DNA from: Hysterangium stoloniferum
Taxonomy: Eukaryota > Basidiomycota > Agaricomycetes > Hysterangiales > Hysterangiaceae
NCBI GenBank assembly: GCA_015178975.1
Contig: WHVD01000010.1
Span: forward strand, 992,001-1,056,000
Direction of reading: 5' to 3'
Length of the DNA stretch: 64,000 nucleotides
This document shows, piece after piece, positions 36,310 through 47,442 of this stretch. The first letter of the stretch is position 1. Each line of letters begins with the position of its first letter. Below the pieces are notes generated by a model that saw nothing but the letters and a program-made list of their open reading frames with translations, searched no databases and was not told the DNA's origin. The translations under genes were made by a program, and so were the position numbers.

Positions 36310-38331
36310 GGAGAGTGGACTTGAACTCTTAGTTAGATAGAAACGATGGCGGATAGTAACAGTTGAGTTTCTGGACGTCAGATACGTTGCTAAGGCGATA
36401 TGTTTGGCCTTGTGTTGACGGTCGAAGTAATCCCGGGGTAGTGTGATATTAAATCCTATACCACTGTAAGACTAACCTTGGTCAAATCGGCCTGAGTAAG
36501 GTTGCGCTGTCAAGTGTGGGGGTTGGTCGGTGAGGTAGATGGCGGTTGGAGAGCTGTAGGGCCATAGTCCTTTCTGGATTGCGCTTTGGGGAATTATTCC
36601 ACAAGAGGCAACTCCAAAGATATACGTAGAGATTAATGTCGAGGTTTAGCCTCAAATATGCGGAATAATTGGGAAGGAAGGAGTTGTTGTTTTGAGTCCA
36701 GGGTGCTTGACAACGATTTGAGCTCCGACCTATGATATAGAATAACAAGTACGGGGTTTACTGTCTAGAAGGAATAGCAATCGACAAGCGCCCAGTACAA
36801 CTGCAAGAGCGATTATGAAGAACAGGGGGGTAATACTCCAGTTTGTCTAGTGGTCATAGTCATATAACGACCACCCTAAACAATTCACTCTGTCCCAGTA
36901 CAGAAGGGCTTTTCGCGTCTGTGATCTGATAACCAATAAAAATGTAGATCAACACGAATACACCAACCTTGGAGCGGATAGTTTTTAGAAGGAAGGCATA
37001 GAGGATACATAACATACAATAATTGTATGCTGATATTGATTCTCACCAGTTTGTCCTAGGTATAAAGACGACTGTGCAGCAGAGATCGACAGGAGACCTA
37101 CCCCGCACTGACGCTCGAGACCGTTTACCGTGAGAACGTCACTGCTGGGATTGTAAAAACATCATATTAGGACTGTGGGAACATCCAACTACTCAATCAA
37201 TCTCGAGCGTCACTGCACATCCCATATTAGGACTGTGGGAAAACTCGATCTCATACTCAATCAATCTCGAGCGTCACTGCGGATGCCTCCACTGTAACAG
37301 GAAATCACAGGCGCCCATAATTTCACACATTTTGCTGAGCTGCAGGATTGTCAACATACAAGTATTGTATGTCGTGTATCCCCTATACCTTCCATCTAAG
37401 AACTACCCACTCCGAGCTTGGTGTTTTCGTGTTGGTGTACATTTTTTACTGGTATCAGATCACTGGCACAGCGGAGAGTGAATTGTTTAGGGTGGTCGTT
37501 ATATTACTGTCTCGGTTGCAATCGTCCTGATACCAACTGCACAAACTGGTGAGTACTAGCCCCTGTCCTTTATATTCGCTCTTGCAGTTGTGCTAGGCAG
37601 TTGTCGACTGCTATTCCTTCTAGACAGTAAACCCCGTCTGCGCACTCTTCTCGTAGCTCGGTCGGAACTGAAATTACTGTCGAACACCGCTATGTCCTGG
37701 ACTCAAAGTAACATCGTCTGCTTCTTATCAGAGGATTCCTCACACATGAAATTGAAGCTCAATCTCAAACCACACGTTATACTCTCTGTTGACGAGAATG
37801 AGCATCGGAAAATCAACTTTGATTAGGTGGCAACCTTCCGAAGAGCACTGACCCACTTTCACACCTTCAAACAAGCGAGGTGCTTGAGCTTTCCTCTCAT
37901 GGCCATATTTTTAACAATGGATCGCACTGCGTCGTGAGCCTTCGATGTTCTCGCAGTCTTTTGGCTCTGGTAAAGGACTATGCATTTATGATCATCCGGT
38001 TAAACTGCTCGAGCTTCGACTATCTCCCCAACTAAGGACAGATGAATAACACAACAAATCTGCCTAGTGTTCTATTTTCCATCATCTTGAGCTTTGTCAC
38101 ATTGGTGTTTAAAGACTGGTCGAGCCCCTGCCTTTATCGTTGTTGTCCAAGGCTCTGTTCTTGTTCCAGTTCCCCTGGAATAACCAATGATTGCTTGTCG
38201 GCTCTCAGCTTTCATCGTTTTGCTTTTCTGTGAAAAGGTACGAAACACGGGCGGCTATCGACATGGGCGATTGTGGTGTTCTATCGGTCGTTGTGTGGAC
38301 AACTAGCTCGTCCTCAATCATCGGCTGCAGA
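36310..38331. repeat. Divergent spacer of module 4 with roughly 300-bp inverted arms
   Basis: The left arm (about 36749-37060) and right arm (about 37325-37660) are inverted copies. GGGGTTTACTGTCTAGAAGG on the left corresponds to CCTTCTAGACAGTAAACCCC on the right, with further matches through both arms. The centre (37080-37280) holds two direct copies of CATATTAGGACTGTGGGAA followed by CTCAATCAATCTCGAGCGTC. No gene is seen. Confidence 0.78.
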
Positions 38332-39512
38332 ATGTCGCCTATGTCCTCAAATAACTCCGTTTCGCCTTTTGTCACGTCGGACGCCATATATAGAAATCCT
38401 ATACCTGGATCCACTCCTGCCATGTCCAAAATATATCTAGATGAAAATACACATGTAGTTCTTACTAGGCTAGATGAGCACATGCTAGCGTGGGGGGGAT
38501 ATTCCAATCTCTACCGGGGAATTTTAACCTTTACCGAGGGGTCCACCATCCCAGTGTGTAAAATATCTTTCTGAATCTTTTTTCTACTTGCCACAATCTT
38601 CATGTACAGGTTGCGATCAAGGAATTGCGTGTCGCTATGCACAAAGACATGGCCAAGGCAAATTTTCCCCTTCGTCCTTTGAATTATTACTGAATTCTCC
38701 ATCAGAGCCTCGAACGAGAGGTCCGCTGCTGGAGATCCCTTGAGCACAAAAACATCGCATACTTTATCGGTGTACAATATCAGGCAAATGGCTCCCCAGC
38801 CCTCATATCCCTTTGGTACAAAAATGGAGCATCAGACAAGTATCTCCAGGCAAACCCTCACATTGACCGTATGCCTATCGTACGCAATTCACGTCATGAC
38901 CATTAAATGCCTTGATTTATTTTTCCTTCGTTTCCAGATTAAAGGTATAGCAGATGGCTTGGAGTATCTTCACGAGAACGCTGTCGTCCACGGAGATTTA
39001 AAAGCGGTTGGTCACTTTTTTTGAAGGGTTCATATTCGACTATCTAATATCTGATTACTCAGGCAAATATTCTCATTGGTGATGACGACACTGCTTTCCC
39101 CTCTCGTTTCATTCACAATCCATTCCCTCTTTCGTCTTCGTCTCCATTGGTATTTGCTGTGTTCGTTGTGCTATGCAAAGGCTCGGTCATCGAGCTTCCT
39201 TGTTGTATTTATATACGTACTGCACCTGAAGAACAATGCTGGATATATTGGAGGTATAGTGAACTTGTGTATTTTTTAGACGATTGTGCAGGTGAGTTGT
39301 ATTTGTCTGCAATCCACGCGCGCAATATTTTATTCATCAGTGTTATGTCGCAAGTACAATGTTTTCATCAAGCCCCGGGGCTTCGTGGCATTCGTGTCTC
39401 ACAGGTTCTTGTTTGTAGCAAGTCACGAGGTCCACTCTGCAATTTGTGCCAACCTATACGAATTGTCAATAAACCATCAGAGTGTGACCTCGGCTGTTCA
39501 TTTCGGTCTTGA
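38332..39512 (+). pseudogene. Truncated kinase B4 with a replaced C-terminus, module 4
   Basis: Exons 38332-38553, 38610-38657, 38706-38879 and 38938-39006 match B2/B3 and give WGGYSNLYRG, VAIKELR, EREVRCW and HGDLKA. Exon 5 starts normally at 39063 (ANILIGDDDTA), but after about 30 nt the sequence jumps to what is 3' UTR in B3 (CTTTCCCCTCTCG). Roughly 445 bp are lost, including DFG, APE and the whole C-lobe. The frame stays open through former UTR to a stop at 39512, predicting about 320 aa with about 138 new residues. Intron 2 has a GC donor (AAG|GCAAAT). The upstream ATG at 38263 is in frame here, adding 23 residues (MGDCGVL...). A catalytic kinase is excluded; a decoy or dead gene is possible. 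Confidence 0.75.
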
Positions 39513-41270
39513 GACTTTCACGTCTCCAGGTGCCAAAGTCCAGGTGCCAAAGACCATAGTCGTCCCTTCTCTACGTCATATTTTCAATGATGACTTGTCT
39601 TCCCTGGACCAAAAAATTATTGCCGTGGAGAGTCGCGAAAAGAAAAAATGCTGCGAGCAGTTTGCTCCTGACTTTTTATGGCTTCATATGTAAAGTGTTT
39701 GTCCCGCTCTTATCAAATTCGTCAATTTCCTCTGGTCGTAGAAAATAATGTATACGAAGAATATAGGCCAAATTTCTCCCCGCATATCATTCCTAAAAAT
39801 GTCTTAGGGAGCATAATAATCGTATACACTCATTATAAGTTCTTTTTACCCCTCCGTAACCCTTTTTTCATTGGGAAAGTTAAGCATCTGTCTGGCCTCA
39901 CTCCAAAGTCAAGATTACTTAAGATGCAAGGGTGTGAAGTTTTTTTCATCTTGCATCACTTACAATAATATTTTGCACCAATCTGCACAGCAAGTCACCC
40001 GAGAAAGAAAGCTCTATAAATGTCTTCTTAGATTTTTGGCCAACCTGTAAGTATTTTCCTTGAAAGTATCGTATTTGGCGGAACATTAATCTTTGATATC
40101 GCACATCAAATAAACCATTTCTTATTGGTAATAACTTAATTTAGCAGAATCTTAAGGTTAGTCCTGTGAAATCCCTATGCTTCTAATGGACAGTTTTATT
40201 ATCCAAAATACAAAGATATATATGGAACCACTACAGACTGCAATATTACAGAATTTACAGACGCATTAAGTACGCCAACTGGTTCGATTATCTTTGGCCT
40301 GGGAAAGGTGATGGAGATAGATGCGTCATAGCTATTGGATTATTTAATATTCGCAGGTAGGGTCGAAGACGGCAGAAGAGTTTTAGATGCATGGTACTCT
40401 AGACTTTGCAGGCAAACTAAAAAAGAATGAAAGAAATTTGCCACAAAATTGGCTAACATGTCTCCAGGTTTTACCGGGAAGGTTGCCTGCCTCCCAAGTG
40501 TACAAAGGTGGGGTTTCCGACTTTCACATTTTGAATAATATACTACAAACGAGAATAGGTGATTTGTTCTGGAGTGGGTGAGTTTTACTAAATGCAACAA
40601 CCCAAATAATAGAAGATGTTTTCACAGCCCTGTATCCATCAGTTAGCTACCCTTTTCATATCACAATTAAAACACTATAATAATAATTATACAAGTAAGT
40701 ACATAGAATCATTCTTGTCAGGGCCGTTGCCTCAGACTGCCGACTCATAGTAATACTAAGTTTGGACTCGACTACCAAGATTGCAGTACCGGTTCCACCC
40801 AATAAGTAACAATCATAAACTTTTACATTTTATCACATATATAAATGAGAACACCTGTCTTGATAAACAGTGTTTCGAGAGCTACCGAGGATCCAAGTAG
40901 ATGAACCATCAGAAATGGTCCAGCAGATTGGCGCCATCGTCCCGGTTCCGCCAAAATAATCTTGAGACAAATCTCAGAGCAGGTATGTTCTATCAGTTGA
41001 AGTGAATGTTTTTAAGAGTGATTTCCAAAAATTGTTCTTCAGTGGTGGGAACCCGCCTACTTATATATACATGATACACTAACAATAAAGTCTGTTAGAA
41101 TATGAGAATAGAATGATTAGTATTAATCTTATATCTCATCTTGTGACCGCATAGATCTGACCAGTCCATAATCATGTGATAGTTATATTTAGTGTAGTGT
41201 TCACTAGTGAATGTGTAGTGCACAGACCAGTGCACAGACCATGTATTTTAGTATATACATAGTCTAGTCT
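39513..41270. other. Right end of the kinase array
   Basis: Continues the module homology (39286-39970 holds the shared decayed frame) up to about 41000. AT-rich unique-looking sequence follows. No intact gene. Confidence 0.45.
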
Positions 41271-41604
41271 AGTTGAGGAGTAGGCTCCTCATCTGGAAGC
41301 CTAGTTATATCACCGGTTTTATTCCTACACCACTCTACTCTAAATGGCTATGCTCCAACAGTAGAGAGTCCTCATACTGTGATTCACCTGGCTTGCAGAT
41401 TATTTTAACAAAGTCTGCCTTCTCAATTGACATGCATCAGATAATAGACTGTCTACCTTCCGTTAAGTGCAGGTCCAGCCCACCTGGAGACCAAGAATGA
41501 CCTGCAGTTCTTCAGTTGTAATGACCTGAACACTGAATGTTTCAGGAAGTCCATTTGGGGCCTGGGATGCTAGCCTTGCACACATTTGAAGGCCAAGTGT
41601 TCCC

Positions 41605-41970
41605 ATGTGCAGGATGCATCAGGGTCCAGGTCCCAGGAATTGGGAAGTCATGCAAAAAGGCTGGGAGCCTTGGAGGACATACTGGCATGGATTGCTGTGG
41701 GCATTGAGGCCCAAAATGTCTTGTTGTAGGAGGGCAACAATGTCAAAAAGACAATGGTGGGTAGTTTTCAGGAGTTCCCTGGACTCTTCTGGGAGTTTGC
41801 AGAGAAACTACAAGGGTTATGAATGGCCCAATGCTGTGGATGCTGGGAGTTCCAGGGAGACTGAGAGGACTGAGGATGCCATGGAGTCCATGGAGCTTAA
41901 AGGGCTGCATGAAGAGTTTGTTGAGGTGGGGAAAAAGAAGCCTAGCCCACCTATTGAAATAGAAGATTAG
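41605..41970 (+). other. Unrecognised 121-aa ORF in transposon context
   Basis: An open frame with an acidic C-terminus (KGLHEEFVEVGKKKPSPP) in CpG-depleted DNA. I recognise no domain. It lies upstream of a family-B LTR in the same orientation, so it may be an internal ORF of that element. Confidence 0.25.
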
Positions 41971-42159
41971 AATAATATATTTCTTTTCATTTTTTTTTTG
42001 AATACTTTAATGAAAAGCGTGAAACATTAGGAATATCTGTGGGATATCTGCCTGAGACACAAGAGACAAGTCAAAAATCTGTAAAAGCAAGAGAAACATA
42101 GGGTGACAAGGAAAAATGAGATGTCCAAGATATGTACAGGGTCTGTGGATAATGCAGTC

Positions 42160-42300
42160 AGAGAGATGATAATGGGCCTGGTTTGACTGGGTAAGCTGTA
42201 TGAAAATCAGTAATGATTTCCATGGCATTCCCAAGTTCTGTGGCCAAAATCCAAGAAGTTTCTTCATCTGTGCCCTCATAACCAAGTAGAGCAGTTTACA
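42160..42300 (-). pseudogene. Gypsy chromodomain fragment
   Basis: The minus strand reads CKLLYLV, then EGTDEETSWILATELGNA and DFHTAYPVKPGPL after one small shift. This is the end of a chromovirus integrase chromodomain and its tail. The surroundings do not extend it. Confidence 0.65.
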
Positions 42301-42471
42301 AGTGCATTGTATTTTTACACTAAAATGTGATTGATGATCAGGAGGCCAATCATGGAGTAAGAAGGCAGATGAGTCAAAAGAAGTAGGTAATGGAACAAGG
42401 GATCAAAGGAAACTGTTAAGATCTAAGGTCTAAAGACAAAGGGAGAGGATGTCAGAGGGCTGACAGGTATT

Positions 42472-42984
42472 TCATACTCAACCAGGAGGTCCAGTTCTAC
42501 AAAGCAAATGGAGCTTGGCTTCAACTTATGTATGTGTTGCACCCTTGCATGAACTGTTAGCAAAGGGGCTTAAACACAAAAGGGGGTAATCTAAGTCAAT
42601 ATTTGAACTGGAGGAACTATAGCATACATGAGAGGGTTTTCATGCAAAGGTATGATAGATGATTGGAAGGCCAATTAAGGAAGTGAAAAGTCATGATGGG
42701 TCAAAGGAAGGTGGGAAAAGGAACAAGGATGAAACTAAGACTAAATGTGATAAGACACAAGTATTCTAATGAGGTGGCAAATAAAACATACAATGTTGAA
42801 CAGGTGATGGGAGAGCATCAGAATGGAAATGGGATGGGATGGTCAAAAGGGTAATCTACAGAGGGACAGGTGTTGGGGTGCCACAGGCAGTGACACTGTG
42901 GTTAGGGATACCAATAGCAGGCTGCTGGAGGGTTATGAGGGTAAAAACAAGTTGTGGGGGTCCAAAAATGGTAGGATCCTAACA
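42472..42984 (+). mobile_element. LTR family B, copy 2
   Basis: Aligned with 43430-45158. It starts near TCATACTCAACCAGGAGG (TG start mutated) and ends GGATCCTAACA. The preceding purine-rich stretch (42430-42465) matches that before copy 3, so it looks like a 3' LTR. It carries the shared LTR motif at 42512-42546. No matching flanking duplication. Confidence 0.55.
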
Positions 42985-43166
42985 GAATTCCCCCATTAGG
43001 TTGAGACCCTTCAAGACCTTTCTAGAAAATGATGTCAGGGCACCTCATACACTCACTTGGGTAAATATCTGGACCAATTATTATTAGTCAAAAATGGGTA
43101 CCTGAGAGAATATAAATTTTTTTGAAAATTCAAGTTTTTTATTCATTGCATCTTGTCTTCACTCTT

Positions 43167-43391
43167 ATGTCTTCTCAACCTCTATTTCTCCCAAGTCTCA
43201 GTAACAATGATGGTGTGGAACAATTGCAATGACAAATGTGGGATGCTGAGGAGAAATGGCATCAATGGATTGAAAGGCAGGCCACTGAAAAGAAAAAGCA
43301 GGAGGAGGAGGATTGTAGGGCTGCACTGGCTGTGAGGAGGAAGACCACCAGTGATGCAAGATGGCATGGTGTTAATATCTAAGCAAGGGGG
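43167..43391 (+). pseudogene. Short coiled-coil ORF of the family-B element
   Basis: From ATG 43167 the frame reads MSSQPLFLPSLSNNDG, meets one TGA, then gives a Glu/Lys/Arg-rich helix (MWDAEEKWHQWIERQATEKK, then RRAALAVRR-like text) and stops just before the polypurine tract of LTR B copy 3. Probably an internal ORF of that retroelement; not a recognised domain. Confidence 0.4.
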
Positions 43392-43429
43392 CAAAGGGGG
43401 CTCTATGTCAGAGGGCCAACAATTGAGAT

Positions 43430-45158
43430 TGTACTAGTCAGGGGGTCTGTCAGGAACCGGAAAACCCGCCGGCCTCCGGGCCCCCGGACCCCATCCTACA
43501 TGCTCCCGACCCTCTATATTGTATAGTAACAACCAGAGTTCCCACGGGACCCTGTACATCAACTTGTTTATGCCTGACTCTCTGTACGCACCCCACCTGT
43601 CTGCACCTAACCCTCTGTGTCTCATACACCAGTCCTCAGACTCCACCGGACTCCGGACTCCACTCTATGTACACCCGACACTCTGTGTCTTATGTACCAG
43701 TCACCGGACTCCGACCGGACTCCTGGAACCCCTCTAACAGAGCATAGAACCCCGCTCCTGTTATCTGTCTCTGCGTCTCACACACCAGTCATTGGAAAAC
43801 CCACCGGACTCCACCGGACCTCCTGCACATCAAGCCTGTCTATACCCGACACTATCCTGTGCACCAAGTCACCGGACTCCGACCGGACTTCCGGAACCCC
43901 TCTAACTGAGCCCCGCTCCAGTTATGGTTAAATGATCTGTCATGATTCGTTCTCCACTCCCGTTCCGTTCCGTCCCTAATTCCCAGTTTAGTATTTACTT
44001 GTTTCGTTTTATGTTTAATAGTTCTGCCTCTCATTAATACCGGATTTGGTATTATTACATTTCACAGTCTATATAAGTCTGCTATGTTCATGTATTTAGA
44101 ATCCAGTTTCAATCTCGAACTAGTTTTCCCCCGAACAAGTTTGATCCTTGAACAGTCTCTAGTCCTCTTGTCTGTCTGCACACTCGATTCCCGGAACTCC
44201 CACGGGAACTCCGGAATCTATACCTTCCTGTATGCATTCTGTCAGCTCGAAATATGGACACCCGAATGAGTGTACGAGGGCGCAGCCTATAAGCTGAAGC
44301 CAAGTCCATCTCAGTCGTTCACCATATCTTTCTGGTAATTATTCTGATATCACCATTCCTTGTACTAATAATCCCCGGAACTTTCCCGGGACCTATTGCC
44401 CGGGGACTCCGTGGGACTATTTCCCGGAAGCAAGTGTGTGTTCGGAATAGTTACCGGAAACCTCCGCGGGACTATCCGTGGAGCTTTGGTCGGGAACTTA
44501 ACAGGGTCCAACTCTATAAAATGGGTGGAGCTTGGCTTCAACTTATGTGTTGCACCCTCATATAAACTGTTAAGATGCTCTGGTATTTCAGACAGAGCAG
44601 ATAGTATGATAAGAACTCAAGACAACACTTAGCTCACTCAACTGGAGGGCCAAAATTCTAAGAGTTGTAGGGTAAGGTTGTGGCTGGCTGGCAATGCCTT
44701 CAATGGTATTAGAAAGGGAGTAGGGTGGCTGAAGACTCAATGGGGGTAATCTAAGTCCATATCAGAACTGAACAGTAGTAGCATACATGGTAGGAACTTT
44801 ATACAAAGGTGTAATGGATGAGTGGAGGTCCAATGAAGGAAGTGGGAAGTAGTGACGGGTCAAGGGAAGCATGTGAAGGAGTAGGGATCAAACTGGAACT
44901 AAATATGATGTAACAAAAGTATTTTAAAGAGTATGAGGTGGCAAATAACATTTACATGTAGGATGGGTGACAGGAGAGCATTGGGACAGAGACAGGATAG
45001 GAAGATGAAAAGGGAAAACCATAGTGAACCAAGTGTTCTGGCACTGTGGGCAGTGACACTGTGACACTGTGGTTGGGGGTGCTGATAGCAGGACACCAGA
45101 GGGTGGGGAAGGTACATAAAGCAAGGTTGTGAAGGGCCGAATGACTGGGATCCTAACA
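43430..45158 (+). mobile_element. LTR family B, copy 3, split by solo LTR E
   Basis: Starts TGTACTAGTCAGGGGG and ends GGATCCTAACA, with solo LTR E (43448-44503) inserted 18 bp from its left end. The preceding AAGCAAGGGGGCAAAGGGGG is a polypurine tract, so this is a 3' LTR. Confidence 0.7.
43448..44503 (+). mobile_element. Solo LTR E (1056 bp) with GGGTC duplication
   Basis: Starts TGTCAGGAACCGG and ends GGGAACTTAACA; flanked by GGGTC at 43443-43447 and 44504-44508. It keeps many CpG sites and CCGGAACTCC-type repeats, in contrast with the CpG-poor LTR it interrupts. The shared LTR motif lies at 44278-44308. Confidence 0.88.
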
Positions 45159-45195
45159 CATGGAAGGGGAAAAGGTAAAGTGTTGGCAGATCTGT

Positions 45196-45715
45196 TGTTA
45201 TGCTCCATTACTGAATACTTCAATCTTCCATAACCTCCTGATACAACTTCCATCTGTGGAACATTATTATATCTGATACTTCCAGACCTCATCCTTTGTT
45301 CTGTATTTGGTAATTTGTCCGTAACTATTGTTCACCCATTTCCTTATTACATTCCCATTTCAGAATCCACATTTCTAGTCCTGTCTTATTGTAATCCTAG
45401 TTTGTAGTACAATAGTGATAATGTCTATATTAGCCCAGCATATTTGTATGTACACCCTAGATCTGATATCAACTTAGTTTCTTATTCCTTCTGTCTTTCT
45501 GTATGCTTAATATTTGGAACTCTTCAGAACTCTGAATATCCATAATCTTCTGGTGTAAGTCCCTCCTCTGAAATTAAGGACATTACAAGCATTTGCATAG
45601 GGGCACAGCACATACACTGTAAGCTGAAGCCAATGTTCTGACCCTATCTAGAAGTTTCTGAGTCCTGGTTATTTCCTGATAGTTCCAGAATAAGTTCCCA
45701 ACATGATACTTAATA
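45196..45715 (+). mobile_element. LTR family F, copy F3, 5' LTR of a Gypsy fragment
   Basis: Starts TGTTATGCTCC and ends TACTTAATA (a decayed TTAACA). Followed by the leader GTATATCAGATCTCAA and a gag start, as after F4. CpG sites are mostly lost compared with F1. Confidence 0.7.
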
Positions 45716-45750
45716 GTATATCAGATCTCAATCCTGTGACTTGCTCATCA

Positions 45751-46183
45751 TGGCTTCCAAATGCAAAGCTGCTGAAGGTCCATCTCAGCTCTGATCCCTT
45801 TGCAACTTTACACCACTCAACCTGAAACCCCAGCTCAACCTAAAACCCTAGCTCAACCCAAAAATCCAGCTCAGCCCACAACATCAGCTTCTGTCATTGA
45901 AGTGCCCAAGGCAGCAAAATATCCTGATGCTCCCAATGCTCCCAATGCTCCCGATCACTACATGACTTCCCCACAAATGAGTATGGCAGCATCTCCGCCA
46001 TTGATGGCATGCCCTATGCTGATGCTGTGCCCACACTGCACACCCTCCATCTACATGGACCCCAACAATCACTTCCCCCCCACCATGACATGGCACCCTG
46101 CCTTCCCCAAGCTGGGGCATACACACAGTGGCTATGGGCCCCACAGGGACATGGCATGGGCATGGGACACATGGCAGTGGTGA
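45751..46183 (+). pseudogene. Gypsy gag N-terminal fragment
   Basis: ATG 45751 gives MASKCKAAEGPSQL and a stop. Another frame continues with QLYTTQPETPAQPK, similar to the gag start at 50472 (MGPKHKAAKGPSQLKSLLQL, then QLETPAQ). After about PNAPDHY it runs into a Met/His/Pro-rich stretch not found in that gag. Broken and truncated. Confidence 0.6.
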
Positions 46184-47442
46184 TGGACATAGGAGGATAT
46201 CTGAAAACTATTAAGTATACCAAATTCTAATATACTCTAAAGGTCATTTAAACATCTGGGATGTGATTCAAACATAATTTGGTTTTTAAAACTTTCAAAA
46301 AGTTTTAAACTCTCTCGTACATTACAAACTAAAGAATCTTTCCAGACACGAGTAGGCAATAAAAAAAATTAGTAGTTTGAAACACTAATACTTTTAAAAA
46401 ATAGATACCTTTAGATAGTCCATTCCATGCATGTGTATATCATTGGCACCTCTAAATACATATGTATTACTTCGGAATGGATCTGTCAATCTGAACAGAT
46501 TTCAACTTGATTCAACATACTCAGAATATATAGGTGATTTCACTTAATAAAATAAAGAAGGCCATAAAATGAAAAATTTCCAATGACATCTCACATATTT
46601 TACTAGGAAATAACTACAGTTTAGTTTTTAAAAAACAAATCAACAACAAAAGTATTAGCAAGTATTTACATAACTTGGAAAACCATATACAATAGGTTCT
46701 ATTAATTTACTGTAAATTGTTTAGGATGTAATATGGAGAATTATTTCTTATGGTTGGTGGTTAACAATATACAAATAGTCTCAGAGGATATATCACTATT
46801 TAAAGATGGAGTTTTGTAGAAATAAAAATTTTACCAGTAAACATCTGATATTATAATGATTATGGACAACCTCCATGGACACAGACACCAGCCCTATGAC
46901 CCACTGTGCCTGAGCACACAGCTTGGCATGCTGCACCCCATGCCACTGCACCCCATGCTGGGGACCATGCTTCATTGTCTCATCTGGCCAGCTCTCTTTG
47001 GTTATTCCTCCCCCCACTTCTATTGCTATCCTCTCCAGCTAGACTTGGACTTGGATTCCCCTTTTCTTGGTTAATAGCAGTCTTAACTATGAGGATCCAA
47101 AGGTAGCAAAATAAATTGCTTTTCAGTTATAGCAACACCCCTAAATTGTTCAATAAAACTTCTTCTGGATCTAATTTTTGCTCCAGATTTTTCCTGCTCA
47201 GCATATCATCACACCCACATCACCTCTCCCTACCTTGTCACCCTGCCCTGGCCAGTGCTGTGCCAGCTTTCAAGATTTATACAAGTAAAAAGTATATTCT
47301 ACCTAATATGCCCAATGTCTCATTTATATCCTGTACTTGATGATACTGGTATCAATACTCAACTCCCTGTACCTATCCATCATCACCCCATCCCAGCCTG
47401 CCCTGCCACTGCTACCATCTTGGATACTGCCTGCCCCAAGCC
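46184..47442. other. AT-rich sequence with short Pro/His-rich ORFs, no gene
   Basis: Mostly AT-rich DNA without recognisable coding. 46850-47080 contains a GC-richer patch with overlapping low-complexity ORFs, none convincing. Confidence 0.35.

Noticed and set aside
42007..42285. 92-aa minus-strand ORF as a gene
   Set aside because: It is a frame-shifted reading of the Gypsy chromodomain; the correct frame gives EGTDEETSWILATEL.
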